From: Mycolicibacterium sediminis
GTDB taxonomy: Bacteria > Actinomycetota > Actinomycetes > Mycobacteriales > Mycobacteriaceae
Reading direction: 5' to 3'
Assembly (NCBI RefSeq): GCF_010731735.1
Contig: NZ_AP022588.1
Coordinates: 4,712,001-4,776,000 of the forward strand
DNA: 64,000 nt
Notes under the pieces: generated by a model
Database searches by the model: none
What the model was told of the DNA's origin: nothing
The model's input: only the letters and a program-made list of their open reading frames with translations
Program-made: the position numbers and the translations under genes
Shown: positions 25,627-37,448 of the stretch, piece after piece
How the letters are laid out: every line of letters begins with the position of its first letter
How positions within the stretch are numbered: the stretch's first letter is position 1

Positions 25627-26319
25627 CTAGCGCAAGGGCTTAGCCACCGGCGTTGCCAGCGTTTCAAGATCGGTGAAGATCGCGCGCAGATCCGGGACCG
25701 CGAGGCCCGCGAGGGTGTCCGCGTGCCGCCGCCGCGGCGTGCTCGGTACCGCCACGTCGATGGGGACCACCAGCACCGCGCAGCCGGCCGCTTCGGCCGC
25801 GGTGGTGCCCGTGGTGGAGTCCTCGACGGCGAGGCAGTCCGCGGGTTCGACGCCGAGCAGCTCCGCGGCGCGCAGGTAGGGGTCCGGCGCGGGCTTGCCG
25901 CGCGGCACCTCGTCACCGCACACCGTCGCCGAGAAGTAGTGCCTGCCAATGCTGTTCAGGGCCTGGTCGGTCAGGTCGCGCCGGGTGTTCGTGACCAGGG
26001 CCATCGGCACGCCCTCCGCGGCGAGACCGTCGAGCAGCTCGCGGGCACCGGGCCGCCACGGGAGGCCCCGGGCGAAGAGTTCACCCACGTACTCGTGCAG
26101 CCAGTCGGTCTCCCGCCTGACGTCGGCCGGGTTCGGGTCCAGACCCAGATCCGCGAACACGACCGCCATCACCGTCTCGGCCGAGCCGCCCACCGTCGAC
26201 TCGCGGACCTCGGTGCTGAGCACGCCGCCGTGCAGGCGGTACAGCTCGTGCAGGGCGACGTCCCACAGCTTCTCGGAGTCGACGAGCGTGCCGTCCATGT
26301 CCCACAGGACTGCCTTCAT
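25627..26319 (-). CDS. HAD-family phosphatase (beta-phosphoglucomutase/GS-hydrolase-like)
   Basis: 230 aa. Asp7 and Asp9 in LWDMDGTLVDSE are the nucleophile and general acid; VTNTRRD supplies the motif II Thr, RGKPAPDPY the Lys, and AVEDSTTG the motif IV acid. An alpha-helical cap follows motif I, so substrates are small phosphate esters, probably sugar phosphates. The start is two bases after the metH stop, so it is the distal gene of a metH operon. A link to methionine synthesis is not apparent. Confidence 0.88.
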   Translation of the reverse strand: MKAVLWDMDGTLVDSEKLWDVALHELYRLHGGVLSTEVRESTVGGSAETVMAVVFADLGLDPNPADVRRETDWLHEYVGELFARGLPWRPGARELLDGLAAEGVPMALVTNTRRDLTDQALNSIGRHYFSATVCGDEVPRGKPAPDPYLRAAELLGVEPADCLAVEDSTTGTTAAEAAGCAVLVVPIDVAVPSTPRRRHADTLAGLAVPDLRAIFTDLETLATPVAKPLR

Positions 26320-26321
26320 GG

Positions 26322-30092
<3,771 letters not shown>

Positions 30093-30099
30093 GTACATT

Positions 30100-30116
30100 C
30101 CTTCCGTAGCGGAAGG
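30100..30116 (-). promoter_or_regulatory. Hairpin covering the metH ribosome binding site
   Basis: On the minus strand CCTTCCG-CTA-CGGAAGG is a perfect 7-base stem with a 3-base loop. The 3' arm contains the GGAAGG that would bind 16S rRNA, so the folded leader should hide the metH ribosome binding site. I found no cobalamin or SAM riboswitch core around it. Confidence 0.55.
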
Positions 30117-30279
30117 CGTCCTTGGCTCTGCCGAGCGTGGCGGATATCGGGCGGGATTCAACCCCCGAGTAACCGTTGCAACGCCTCTCGACCCGACAAG
30201 TCTACGTCGTGGTTCGATCGGCGTCAGGAACGGCCGACTCGTGCGGTGACGGTGCCACTCCCGCGTCGGGTGCAGGGCT

Positions 30280-30285
30280 TACGCT
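30280..30285 (+). promoter_or_regulatory. Candidate -10 element for the PAC2 gene
   Basis: TACGCT fits TANNNT and lies six bases before the GTG at 30292, the spacing of a leaderless mycobacterial transcript. No ribosome binding site is visible. Confidence 0.4.
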
Positions 30286-30291
30286 GGCGTG

Positions 30292-31152
30292 GTGACAGAC
30301 CTGCCCGAATTGCACGAGCCGATCGTGGTCGCGGCCTTCGAGGGATGGAACGACGCCGGGGATGCCGCGAGCGATGCCCTGGAGCACCTCGACGCCATCT
30401 GGGAGGCCGAGACCATCGTCGAGATCGACGACGAGGCGTACTACGACTACCAGGTGAACCGCCCGGTGATCCGGCAGATCGACGGTGTCACCCGCGAGCT
30501 GGTCTGGCCCTCGCTGCGGATCTCGCACTGCCGCCCGCCCGGCAGCGACCGCGACATCGTGCTGATGCACGGCGTCGAGCCCAACATGCGCTGGCGCACC
30601 TTCTGCGCCGAACTCCTCGGCATCGCCGAGAAGCTGAACGTCGACACCGTCGTGATCCTCGGGGCGCTGCTCGCCGACACCCCGCACACGCGGCCGGTGC
30701 CGGTGTCGGGCGCCGCCTACTCCCCCGACTCGGCGAAGTACTTCGGCCTGGAGGAGACCCGCTACGAGGGGCCGACCGGCATCGCCGGCGTGTTCCAGGA
30801 CGCGTGCGTCGCCGCGGGCATCCCGGCCGTCACCTTCTGGGCCGCCGTCCCGCACTACGTGTCGCAACCGCCCAACCCCAAGGCGACCGTGGCGCTGCTC
30901 CGTCGGGTCGAGGACGTCCTCGACGTCGAGGTCCCGCTAGCCGACCTGCCGACCGCCGCCGAGGAGTGGGAGCAGGCCGTCACCGAGATGACCGCCGACG
31001 ACGAGGAGATCGCCGAGTACGTGCAGTCCCTCGAGGAGCGCGGGGACGCCGAGGTCGACATGAGCGAGGCGCTCAACAAGATCGACGGCGACGCGCTGGC
31101 CGCCGAGTTCGAGCGCTACCTGCGTCGCCGCGGGCCGGGCTTCCGCGGGTAG
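30292..31152 (+). CDS. PAC2 family protein (Rv2125-like)
   Basis: 286 aa from the second of two adjacent GTGs, selected by the leaderless promoter spacing; the first (30289) adds one residue. IVVAAFEGWNDAGDAASDAL and VILGALLADTPHTRPVPV are typical of the actinobacterial branch of the PAC2 (proteasome assembly chaperone 2-like) family. The acidic C-terminal third looks helical. Despite the family name no role in proteasome assembly has been shown for the bacterial proteins. It is divergent from metH and tail-to-tail with the desaturase, with no base between them. Confidence 0.82.
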   Translation: MTDLPELHEPIVVAAFEGWNDAGDAASDALEHLDAIWEAETIVEIDDEAYYDYQVNRPVIRQIDGVTRELVWPSLRISHCRPPGSDRDIVLMHGVEPNMRWRTFCAELLGIAEKLNVDTVVILGALLADTPHTRPVPVSGAAYSPDSAKYFGLEETRYEGPTGIAGVFQDACVAAGIPAVTFWAAVPHYVSQPPNPKATVALLRRVEDVLDVEVPLADLPTAAEEWEQAVTEMTADDEEIAEYVQSLEERGDAEVDMSEALNKIDGDALAAEFERYLRRRGPGFRG

Positions 31153-32124
31153 TCAGCGGCCGAGCTTGACCGCGGCCCGCTCGGCGCGCATGGCGTCGCG
31201 CTCCAGGTAGCGCGCCTTCGACAGCTCGAACTTGGCGGCCTCGTCCTCCATGCGCGCGATGAACTCGGCCAGCTCGTCGCGGCTGCGCTCCCCGGCACCG
31301 GTGAAGTCGTCGCGCTCGAAGATGCGCCAGTACCGCAGCACCGGCAGCACCACCTCGTCGAGATGCTGGCGCAGGTCGTAGATGCCGCCGACGGCGATCT
31401 TGACGGCGTTGCGGCGGAAGTCGGGGATCGAGAAGCCCGGCATCTGGAAGTTGACCAGGATCCGGCAGATCGAGTGCATGGCGCGGTCGGGCGCCAGGTC
31501 GAGCGCGGCGGCGGCCAGCCCGCGGTAGAAGATCATGTGCAGGTTCTCGTCGGCGGCGACCCGCTTGAGCAGCACGTCGGCGACGGACTCGTTGCAGGCC
31601 CGTCCGGTGTTGCGGTGCGAGACGCGGGTGGCCAGCTCCTGGAACGTCACGTAGACGAGCGCGTCGAGCATGGACTCGGGTGCGACCGAACCCTGACCCT
31701 GCTGGCCGGGGCTGAAGCCGGCGGTGACCTGCTGCAGGCGTCCCCGTTCGAGGGCGTCGGGATCGACCGCGCGGGTGACCACCAGGTAGTCGCGCAGGGC
31801 GATGCCGTGCCGGTTCTCCTCCACGGTCCAGCGGTTGACCCACGCGCCCCACGCGTCGTCGAGGCTGAAGTGCTCGGCGATCGCGCGGTGGTAGGACGGC
31901 AGGTTGTCCTCGGTCAGCAGGTTCGTGATCATCGCGATCCGGGCGATCTCGGAGAAAGCGGACTGCTCGGGCGTCCACGGCCGGTCGACCGCCGTGCCCT
32001 GCGACCACGGCACGTAGTCGTGGGGATTCCAGTCCCTGGTGGTCGCCAGATGCTGGTTCATCCCGGCCTCGGCGACGGGTTCGAGTTCGCGCAGCAATTC
32101 CAGATCTGTCATCGGTCGCGACAT
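31153..32124 (-). CDS. Acyl-ACP desaturase (DesA-type, diiron)
   Basis: 323 aa. The two diiron ExxH motifs are EENRHG near residue 103 and DENLHM near residue 193, with an early Glu ligand expected in the first helix. The rest is helical as in stearoyl-ACP desaturases. Mycobacterial DesA proteins put double bonds into acyl chains for mycolic acid or membrane lipid synthesis. The ATG has GGAGG upstream; a second ATG four codons in is possible. It occupies a site where M. tuberculosis has other genes, so it is a lineage-specific copy. Confidence 0.87.
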   Translation of the reverse strand: MSRPMTDLELLRELEPVAEAGMNQHLATTRDWNPHDYVPWSQGTAVDRPWTPEQSAFSEIARIAMITNLLTEDNLPSYHRAIAEHFSLDDAWGAWVNRWTVEENRHGIALRDYLVVTRAVDPDALERGRLQQVTAGFSPGQQGQGSVAPESMLDALVYVTFQELATRVSHRNTGRACNESVADVLLKRVAADENLHMIFYRGLAAAALDLAPDRAMHSICRILVNFQMPGFSIPDFRRNAVKIAVGGIYDLRQHLDEVVLPVLRYWRIFERDDFTGAGERSRDELAEFIARMEDEAAKFELSKARYLERDAMRAERAAVKLGR

Positions 32125-32191
32125 CGTGCCTCCTCCGGTGACGGGTCAGGTGAGGGTACCGCCACCGGTGGACGAAACCGGGGAGGTGGGA

Positions 32192-33070
32192 CTACCGCTC
32201 CTCGAAGGACCTGGCGTGTGCGCTGGTCGAGCGGCCGAGCGCGGCCACCTCGGCGTCCATGCGGGGCAGGATGTCCGGCACGATCGCCCGCACCGGGATC
32301 TCGCCCACGCGGGTGGACAGCAGGGGCTTGAACCACCGCACCGCGCCCACCCAGGCGGGGCAGTACACCCGCGTCCGTCGGCGCTCGATGCCCTTGACGA
32401 ACGCCTCGCCGCAGCGGTCGACCGAGGTGGTCCGGGACAGCGGGCCGGGCAGCCGCGACAGCATCTCGCCGAACGTCGGCAGATCGGTCTTGGAGTCTCG
32501 GACCATCGCGGTGTCGATCCAGGACATGTGCGCCACGCCGACGTCGACGCCGCGGTGGGCGACCTCGAGGCGCAGGGCGTTGGCGAACTGCTCCACGGCG
32601 GCCTTCGAGGCGTTGTAGGGCGCCAACCCGGGAGCCGCGGCGAAGGCGGCCAGGGACGACACGACCAGGACGTAGCCCCGCCGGTCGATGATTGACGGCA
32701 GCGTGGCCCGCACCGTGTGGAACACGCCCAGCACGTTGATCTCCAGCAGCCGCCGGACCGCCTCCGGGTCCACCTGCAGCACCGACCCGTAGCTCGCGAT
32801 GCCCGCGTTCGCGACGACGACGTCGATGCCTCCGAATCGCTCGACTGCGACCTCGGCGGCCGCCTGCATGGACTCGAGGTCGCGGACGTCGGCGACGACG
32901 GTGAGCACCCGTTCGGAGTCGAACTCCTCGGCCTTGCGGTCCAGTGCGTCCTCGTCGACGTCGGTGAGCACCAGCAGTGCTCCCTTGGCGTGCAGGCGAC
33001 GAGCTACCTCGGCACCGACCCCGGCTCCGCCGCCGGTGATGAGGACGACCTTTCCGCGCACACGTGGCAT
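32192..33070 (-). CDS. Short-chain dehydrogenase/reductase (Rv2129c-like)
   Basis: 292 aa from ATG (MPRVRGKVVLITGGGAGVG). Classical SDR: nucleotide-binding TGGGAGVG, ADVRD, NAG in VVANAGIA, catalytic Ser in VVSSLAAF and Tyr-x3-Lys in PYNASK. The C-terminal 60 residues, with an Arg-rich stretch, are longer than in minimal SDRs and may associate with membrane or lipid. Substrate unknown. It follows mshC after 13 bases on the same strand, as in M. tuberculosis. Confidence 0.88.
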   Translation of the reverse strand: MPRVRGKVVLITGGGAGVGAEVARRLHAKGALLVLTDVDEDALDRKAEEFDSERVLTVVADVRDLESMQAAAEVAVERFGGIDVVVANAGIASYGSVLQVDPEAVRRLLEINVLGVFHTVRATLPSIIDRRGYVLVVSSLAAFAAAPGLAPYNASKAAVEQFANALRLEVAHRGVDVGVAHMSWIDTAMVRDSKTDLPTFGEMLSRLPGPLSRTTSVDRCGEAFVKGIERRRTRVYCPAWVGAVRWFKPLLSTRVGEIPVRAIVPDILPRMDAEVAALGRSTSAHARSFEER

Positions 33071-33083
33071 GACGCGAAAGGTA

Positions 33084-34322
33084 CTACAGGGCCACCCCGA
33101 GGAGTGCGTCGACGGCCGTCGCCACCGTCCGCGGCGCGGACTCGTCGTGACCGCCGAATTCGAGCGCGTCGGCGACCCAGCCATCAATCGCTGCAATGGC
33201 TTTGGGGGTGTCGAGGTCGTCGGCGAGGTACTGGCGCAGCCGGGCGACCACGTCGGCGGCGTCCGGGCCTGCGGCCAGGCCGGTGGCGTGGCGCCACCGC
33301 TGCAGCCGGTCCTGAGCGTCGGCGAGGACCGCGTCGGTCCACGACCGGTCCTCCCGGTAGTGCCCGGCGAGCAGGCCGAGCCGGATGGCGGCGGGCTCGA
33401 CGCCGTCGGCACGCAATCGGGACACCAGGACCAGGTTGCCGCGGCTCTTGCTCATCTTGTGGCCGTCCAGGCCGATCATCCCGGCGTGCACGTAGTGCCG
33501 CGCGAATCGTCGCTCGCCCGTGGCGGATTCGGCGTGCGCGGCCGAGAACTCGTGATGCGGGAAGACCAGGTCGCTGCCGCCGCCCTGGACGTCGACGGAC
33601 GCGCCCAGGCGCGTCAGCGCTATCGCCGCGCATTCGACGTGCCAGCCCGGTCGGCCCGCGCCGAACGGCGACGGCCAGCTGGGCTCGCCCGGACGCTCGG
33701 CGCGCCACAGCAGAGCGTCGAGGGAGTCGGCCTTGCCCGCGCGGTCGGGGTCGCCGCCCCGCTCGCCGAACAGCCGGAGCATGGTGTCGCGGTCGTAGCC
33801 GGACTCGTAGCCGAACTGGGCGGTGGCGTCGGCGTGGAAGTACACGTCGGGGTATTGGGCGTCGTCGACGACGTACGCCGCGCCCGAGGCGAGCAACTTC
33901 TCGATCAGCTCGATCACCTCGGCGATCGCGTCGGTGGCCGCGACGTAGTCGCGCGGCGGCAGCACCGCCAGCGCCGCCATGTCCTCGCGGAACAGCTGCG
34001 TCTCCCGGGCCCCGAGGTCGCGCCAGTCGATGCCGTCGCGGTCGGCGCGCTCGAACAGCGGGTCGTCGACGTCGGTCACGTTCTGCACGTATTGCACCGA
34101 GCGACCCGAGTCGAGCCAGACCCGGTTGACCAGGTCGAACGTCAGGTAGGTCGCGGCGTGGCCGAGGTGCGTCGCGTCGTACGGGGTGATGCCGCAGACG
34201 TACATGGTGGCCGTCTCGCCGGCCGCGACGGGCCGGACCTGGCGGTCGGCGCTGTCGTACAGGCGCAGTTCCGGGCCACGTCCGGGCAGCGCCGGGACGT
34301 TCGGCGCGGGCCACGATTGCAT
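33084..34322 (-). CDS. mshC: Cysteine:glucosaminyl inositol ligase (mycothiol synthesis)
   Basis: 412 aa, close to the 414 of Rv2130c. It descends from cysteinyl-tRNA synthetase: HIGH-like THLGH after ITPYDA, KMSKS at about 289-293, and zinc ligands Cys43, Cys231 and His256. It lacks the anticodon-binding domain, which separates MshC from CysS. It joins Cys to GlcN-Ins with ATP in the third step of mycothiol synthesis. The start appears leaderless (see 34330). Confidence 0.95.
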   Translation of the reverse strand: MQSWPAPNVPALPGRGPELRLYDSADRQVRPVAAGETATMYVCGITPYDATHLGHAATYLTFDLVNRVWLDSGRSVQYVQNVTDVDDPLFERADRDGIDWRDLGARETQLFREDMAALAVLPPRDYVAATDAIAEVIELIEKLLASGAAYVVDDAQYPDVYFHADATAQFGYESGYDRDTMLRLFGERGGDPDRAGKADSLDALLWRAERPGEPSWPSPFGAGRPGWHVECAAIALTRLGASVDVQGGGSDLVFPHHEFSAAHAESATGERRFARHYVHAGMIGLDGHKMSKSRGNLVLVSRLRADGVEPAAIRLGLLAGHYREDRSWTDAVLADAQDRLQRWRHATGLAAGPDAADVVARLRQYLADDLDTPKAIAAIDGWVADALEFGGHDESAPRTVATAVDALLGVAL

Positions 34323-34329
34323 GGCTCCG

Positions 34330-34335
34330 ACTCTA
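34330..34335 (-). promoter_or_regulatory. Candidate -10 element of mshC, leaderless
   Basis: On the minus strand TAGAGT fits TANNNT and is seven bases before the mshC ATG, so transcription would begin at or next to the start codon. The rest of the 131-base gap to cysQ (34336-34453) shows no ribosome binding site or hairpin that I could recognise. Confidence 0.4.
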
Positions 34336-34453
34336 GGGTGTGCGTTCAGGACGGCCTCCCGATGGTGGTCAGTCGACTGAGGTAGCGACTCGACGTCTCT
34401 TCGTGTTCACCAGGGAGGGACACCGGATCACGGCGATCCATTCCCGAGCCCGG

Positions 34454-35221
34454 TCAGTAGATCGAGCGGATGCCGTCGAGGATCGGTCCGGCGACCTCCG
34501 GCCTGCACATCAGCAGGTCCGGCAGGTAGGGGTCGGGCCGGTTGTAGAGCAGCGGCGATCCGTCGATGCGCGAGGCGTGCAGTCCGGCGGCACGGACCAC
34601 GCCGGCCGGGGCGGCCGAGTCCCACTCCCACTGCCCTCCGGCGTGTACGTAGGCGTCGACGTCGCCGCGCACCACCGCCATCGCCTTGGCGCCCGCGGAC
34701 CCGATGCCGACCAGTTCGACGTCCATCACGTCGCGTAGCCACCAGAGCAGCGTTGGCGGGCGGTGACGGCTGGTCGCGATCCGGATCGGTCCGGGGTCGC
34801 GGGGCGCCGGACCGGTCACGGTGTCGGTCCGGTACACCAGACCCGAGGCGGGGAGCCCGACGACGGCGTCGGTGATGCCGCCGTGCCGCGACCCCCCTGG
34901 ATCGCCGTCGCGCTGCCAGAGGGCGATGTGCACCGCCCAGTCGACGCGACCGGCCGAGGAGAACTCGCGGGTGCCGTCCACCGGGTCGACGATCCACACC
35001 CGGTCGGACTTGAGCCGGACGAGATCGTCGGCGGCCTCCTCCGACAGGACCGCGTCGTCGGGTCGTTCCTCGAGCAACCGCTTCAGGATCAGGGTGTTGG
35101 CCCGTCGGTCACCGAGGTCGCCGAGATCGTAGGGGTTGCGGAAGCCGACCTCCTCGCGGAGGGCGACCAGCATCTCGCCGGCCTCCTCGGCCACCTGCGC
35201 GGCAAGCGCCGCGTCGGTCAC
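34454..35221 (-). CDS. cysQ: 3'-phosphoadenosine 5'-phosphate phosphatase / inositol phosphatase
   Basis: 255 aa from a GTG that overlaps the preceding gene stop (GTGA). Metal-binding motifs of the lithium-sensitive phosphatase family are present: SEEAADD, DPVDGTREF and WEWDSAAP. It corresponds to Rv2131c CysQ, which dephosphorylates PAP and tunes sulfate assimilation. Its place next to mshC, a cysteine-using enzyme, is conserved with M. tuberculosis. Activity on fructose-1,6-bisphosphate or inositol phosphates is known for the family and cannot be excluded. Confidence 0.9.
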   Translation of the reverse strand: MTDAALAAQVAEEAGEMLVALREEVGFRNPYDLGDLGDRRANTLILKRLLEERPDDAVLSEEAADDLVRLKSDRVWIVDPVDGTREFSSAGRVDWAVHIALWQRDGDPGGSRHGGITDAVVGLPASGLVYRTDTVTGPAPRDPGPIRIATSRHRPPTLLWWLRDVMDVELVGIGSAGAKAMAVVRGDVDAYVHAGGQWEWDSAAPAGVVRAAGLHASRIDGSPLLYNRPDPYLPDLLMCRPEVAGPILDGIRSIY

Positions 35222-35889
35222 GCTGGCGGTGGCGTCGCGGCGGGTGCGCGGACCACCATCGGGACGGCCGGGAAGTACGCCGCCATCTCTGACCGTGACC
35301 GCCGCAGCGCCGCGGTGCCGAACCCGCGGTGCCGGTGATCCGGGTGCACCCACACCCGCACGTTCACCTCGCCGCCGACGAGTTCGCCGAAGACCATGCC
35401 GACCTTGTCGGGCCCCTCCTCCGCGACGAACCAGACCGCCTCCTCCGCGGACACGCGTGCGAGGGCCGCGGCGATCTCGTCGTCGATGTTCCCCGCGGGG
35501 CCGCCGGAGCCGTCGCCGCTGGCGCCGACGTCGGTGGTCCTTGCGACGAAGAGGTCCCGGTCGTCGGTCCCGGAGAACGGGCGCAGCGTCAGGTCGTCGC
35601 CGGTGCTGGCGGGCCGGTCGGCGAGCAGGAACGACAGCTGCCGGTTCAGGTCCTCGAGTTCGGCGGCGATCCGCCGGCGGGAGTCGCGGGTCAGCAGGTC
35701 GAATTGCATGGCCATCACCGCCTCGCCGCCGATCTTCGACGTGCCGAGCAGCGTGGCGATGGCTGCGACCGCGCCGGCCTTGTCCTCGGCCTCGACGATC
35801 GCGTCGAGTACCTCGTGCCTGCGGTCGAGCGCCTGCAGCAGGGCGTCGGTGATCTCGCGGCGGGCGGCGGCCCGGTCATGATCCGTCAT
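35218..35889 (-). CDS. Fusion of a GyrA/ParC-like helical segment with a GNAT acetyltransferase
   Basis: 223 aa. Residues about 10-88 (EITDALLQALDRRHEVLDAI, then GGEAVMAMQFDLLTRDSRRRI) closely follow the long helical region of DNA gyrase or topoisomerase IV subunit A where ALDNIDEVI and AILDMQLRRLT occur. Residues about 98-215 form a GNAT domain with an acetyl-CoA loop HPDHRHRGFGTAAL. No topoisomerase catalytic Tyr or WHD is present. The GyrA-like part may be a dimerisation or target-recognition module. It ends in GTGA overlap with cysQ. A neighbouring-gene role is not known. Confidence 0.7.
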   Translation of the reverse strand: MTDHDRAAARREITDALLQALDRRHEVLDAIVEAEDKAGAVAAIATLLGTSKIGGEAVMAMQFDLLTRDSRRRIAAELEDLNRQLSFLLADRPASTGDDLTLRPFSGTDDRDLFVARTTDVGASGDGSGGPAGNIDDEIAAALARVSAEEAVWFVAEEGPDKVGMVFGELVGGEVNVRVWVHPDHRHRGFGTAALRRSRSEMAAYFPAVPMVVRAPAATPPPA

Positions 35890-35949
35890 GGGCGTCAGCG
35901 TAGAACACGACGAGACGGGTCAGGCGACGCTCGGCCGTCTAGACGCGCT

Positions 35950-36780
35950 TCAGAAGGCGGGCCACGGGATGGGCCGGTGCCGGTCCGGGCCGGGCATCAC
36001 GGGGTCGCGAAGCAGCGCAACGGCTCTCGCGTGCAGCGCGTCGATCTCGACGTCGGTGACGTGTGGGGCGAGTGCCTCGCCGAGGTCGCCGTACAGCCGA
36101 TCGCGCAGCGCCTCGACCCGGGCGAGCGCCTCGTCGTCGACGGGTTTGCCCGCCCATCCCCACAGCACGGTGCGCAGCTTGTCCTCGGAGTGCAGGCTGA
36201 CGCCGTGGTCGACGCCGTACACCCGGCCGTCGACGCCGGCGAGGATGTGGCCGCCCTTGCGGTCGGCGTTGTTGATCAGGACGTCGAACACCGCCATGGC
36301 CCGTAAGCGGTCGTCGTCGGCGTGCACCAGCGTGACCTCGTCGCCCTGGTAGTCGTAGGCCTGCAGGATGGGGAGGTACCCGGGTGGCACCTTCCCGGTG
36401 GGCACCAGGTCGACCAGGTCGGGCCCGGTGTCGGCGGGCTCCTCGTCGTCCTCGGACAGCGCGTCGCCGGGCTGGTCGACCCATAGCTGGACCATGCCGG
36501 GGCCGGCCGGACCCTCTCGAACGACGGTGAGCGGCACCACGTTCCAGCCGAGCGCCTCCGACACGAGGTAGGCGCCGTACTCGCGGCCGGCGAGGGTGCC
36601 GTCGGGGAAGTCCCACAGCGGCGCCTCACCGGCGACGGGCTTGTAGACGCAGTGCGCCTCGAGGTCGCCGAGGTGCGCCTCGCATAGGAAGGTGGCGTTG
36701 CTGGCCGAGCGGATCCGTCCGATGACGGTCAGGTCGCCGCTGCGGACGACCTCGGCGTTCGGGTCAGAACTCGGGTTCAT
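35950..36780 (-). CDS. SCO1664 family protein with PI3/4-kinase-like fold (Rv2133c-like)
   Basis: 276 aa. It matches the actinobacterial SCO1664 family, which is remotely related to phosphatidylinositol 3/4-kinases: CVYKPVAGEAPLWDFP holds the ATP-binding Lys region, REYGAYLVSEALGW follows, and AVFDVLINNADRKGGHILAG with VYGVDHGVSLH resembles the catalytic and metal-binding loops. The phosphate acceptor is unknown. It overlaps the DUF3090 gene end by 17 bases and belongs to the conserved string histidine phosphatase - DUF3090 - SCO1664. Confidence 0.8.
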   Translation of the reverse strand: MNPSSDPNAEVVRSGDLTVIGRIRSASNATFLCEAHLGDLEAHCVYKPVAGEAPLWDFPDGTLAGREYGAYLVSEALGWNVVPLTVVREGPAGPGMVQLWVDQPGDALSEDDEEPADTGPDLVDLVPTGKVPPGYLPILQAYDYQGDEVTLVHADDDRLRAMAVFDVLINNADRKGGHILAGVDGRVYGVDHGVSLHSEDKLRTVLWGWAGKPVDDEALARVEALRDRLYGDLGEALAPHVTDVEIDALHARAVALLRDPVMPGPDRHRPIPWPAF

Positions 36781-37357
36781 CGTCGACTTCGGTGGTCCCG
36801 AACGCGCCGCGCCGGTAGCCGTTGGTGCGGACGCAGATGTGGCCGTCCGGGTCGAGCGGTTCGTCGCACAGCGGGCACGGGGGGCGGCCGGCGGAGATCA
36901 CCCGGGTGGACCGGGTGGCGAATTCGCGCGCCGACTCCGGCGAGAGGAACACGCGCACGGCGTCCGGGCCGTCCTCGGCGTCGTCGAGCACCACCGAGGC
37001 GTCGAACTCGGTGTCGGAGACCGCGAGGAGTTCCACGACGACGGTCTGGGCCTCGGAGTCCCAGCCCAGGCCCATCGTGCCGACCCTGAACTCGGCGTCG
37101 ACCGGCATCACCAGTGGGCTGAGATCCTCGACCTCACCGGTGTCGGGCGGGATGGGGGTGCCGAACCGGCGGTTGATCTCGAGCAGCAGCGCGGAGATGC
37201 GCTCGGCGAGCACGGCGACCTGCTGCTTCTCCAGCATCACCGACACGACGCGGCTGTCGTGCACGGCTTGCAGGTAGAAGGTGCGATTCCCGGGTTGACC
37301 AACGGTCCCGGCCACGAAGCGGTCGGGTGAGCGGAAGACGTGAATCGAGCGGGACAT
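36764..37357 (-). CDS. DUF3090 family protein (Rv2134c-like)
   Basis: 197 aa. IHVFRSPDRFVAGTVGQPGNRTFYLQA is the family hallmark. The C-terminus has CPLC-x8-HIC, which may bind zinc with nearby Cys and His residues. It is restricted to actinobacteria and is nearly always beside the SCO1664-type gene, with which it overlaps here. Function unknown; conserved coupling suggests a shared complex or substrate. Confidence 0.82.
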   Translation of the reverse strand: MSRSIHVFRSPDRFVAGTVGQPGNRTFYLQAVHDSRVVSVMLEKQQVAVLAERISALLLEINRRFGTPIPPDTGEVEDLSPLVMPVDAEFRVGTMGLGWDSEAQTVVVELLAVSDTEFDASVVLDDAEDGPDAVRVFLSPESAREFATRSTRVISAGRPPCPLCDEPLDPDGHICVRTNGYRRGAFGTTEVDDEPEF

Positions 37358-37448
37358 GGCCCTTCCAAAATAGCGGTATCGGGGTGGTGCCGTACTTCGG
37401 GCGGGGGGTGGGCGAGTTGCGAGCCGGGGGGGTGGGCCGGTTCTCGGC

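Noticed and set aside
30093..30288. Cobalamin or SAM riboswitch upstream of metH
   Set aside because: I looked for the B12-box and SAM core motifs on the minus strand and found none; only the short hairpin over the ribosome binding site is supported.
37358..37448. A G-rich tract (runs of six and seven G) as a G-quadruplex
   Set aside because: The runs near 37400-37440 are few and unevenly spaced, and such runs are expected by chance in this base composition.
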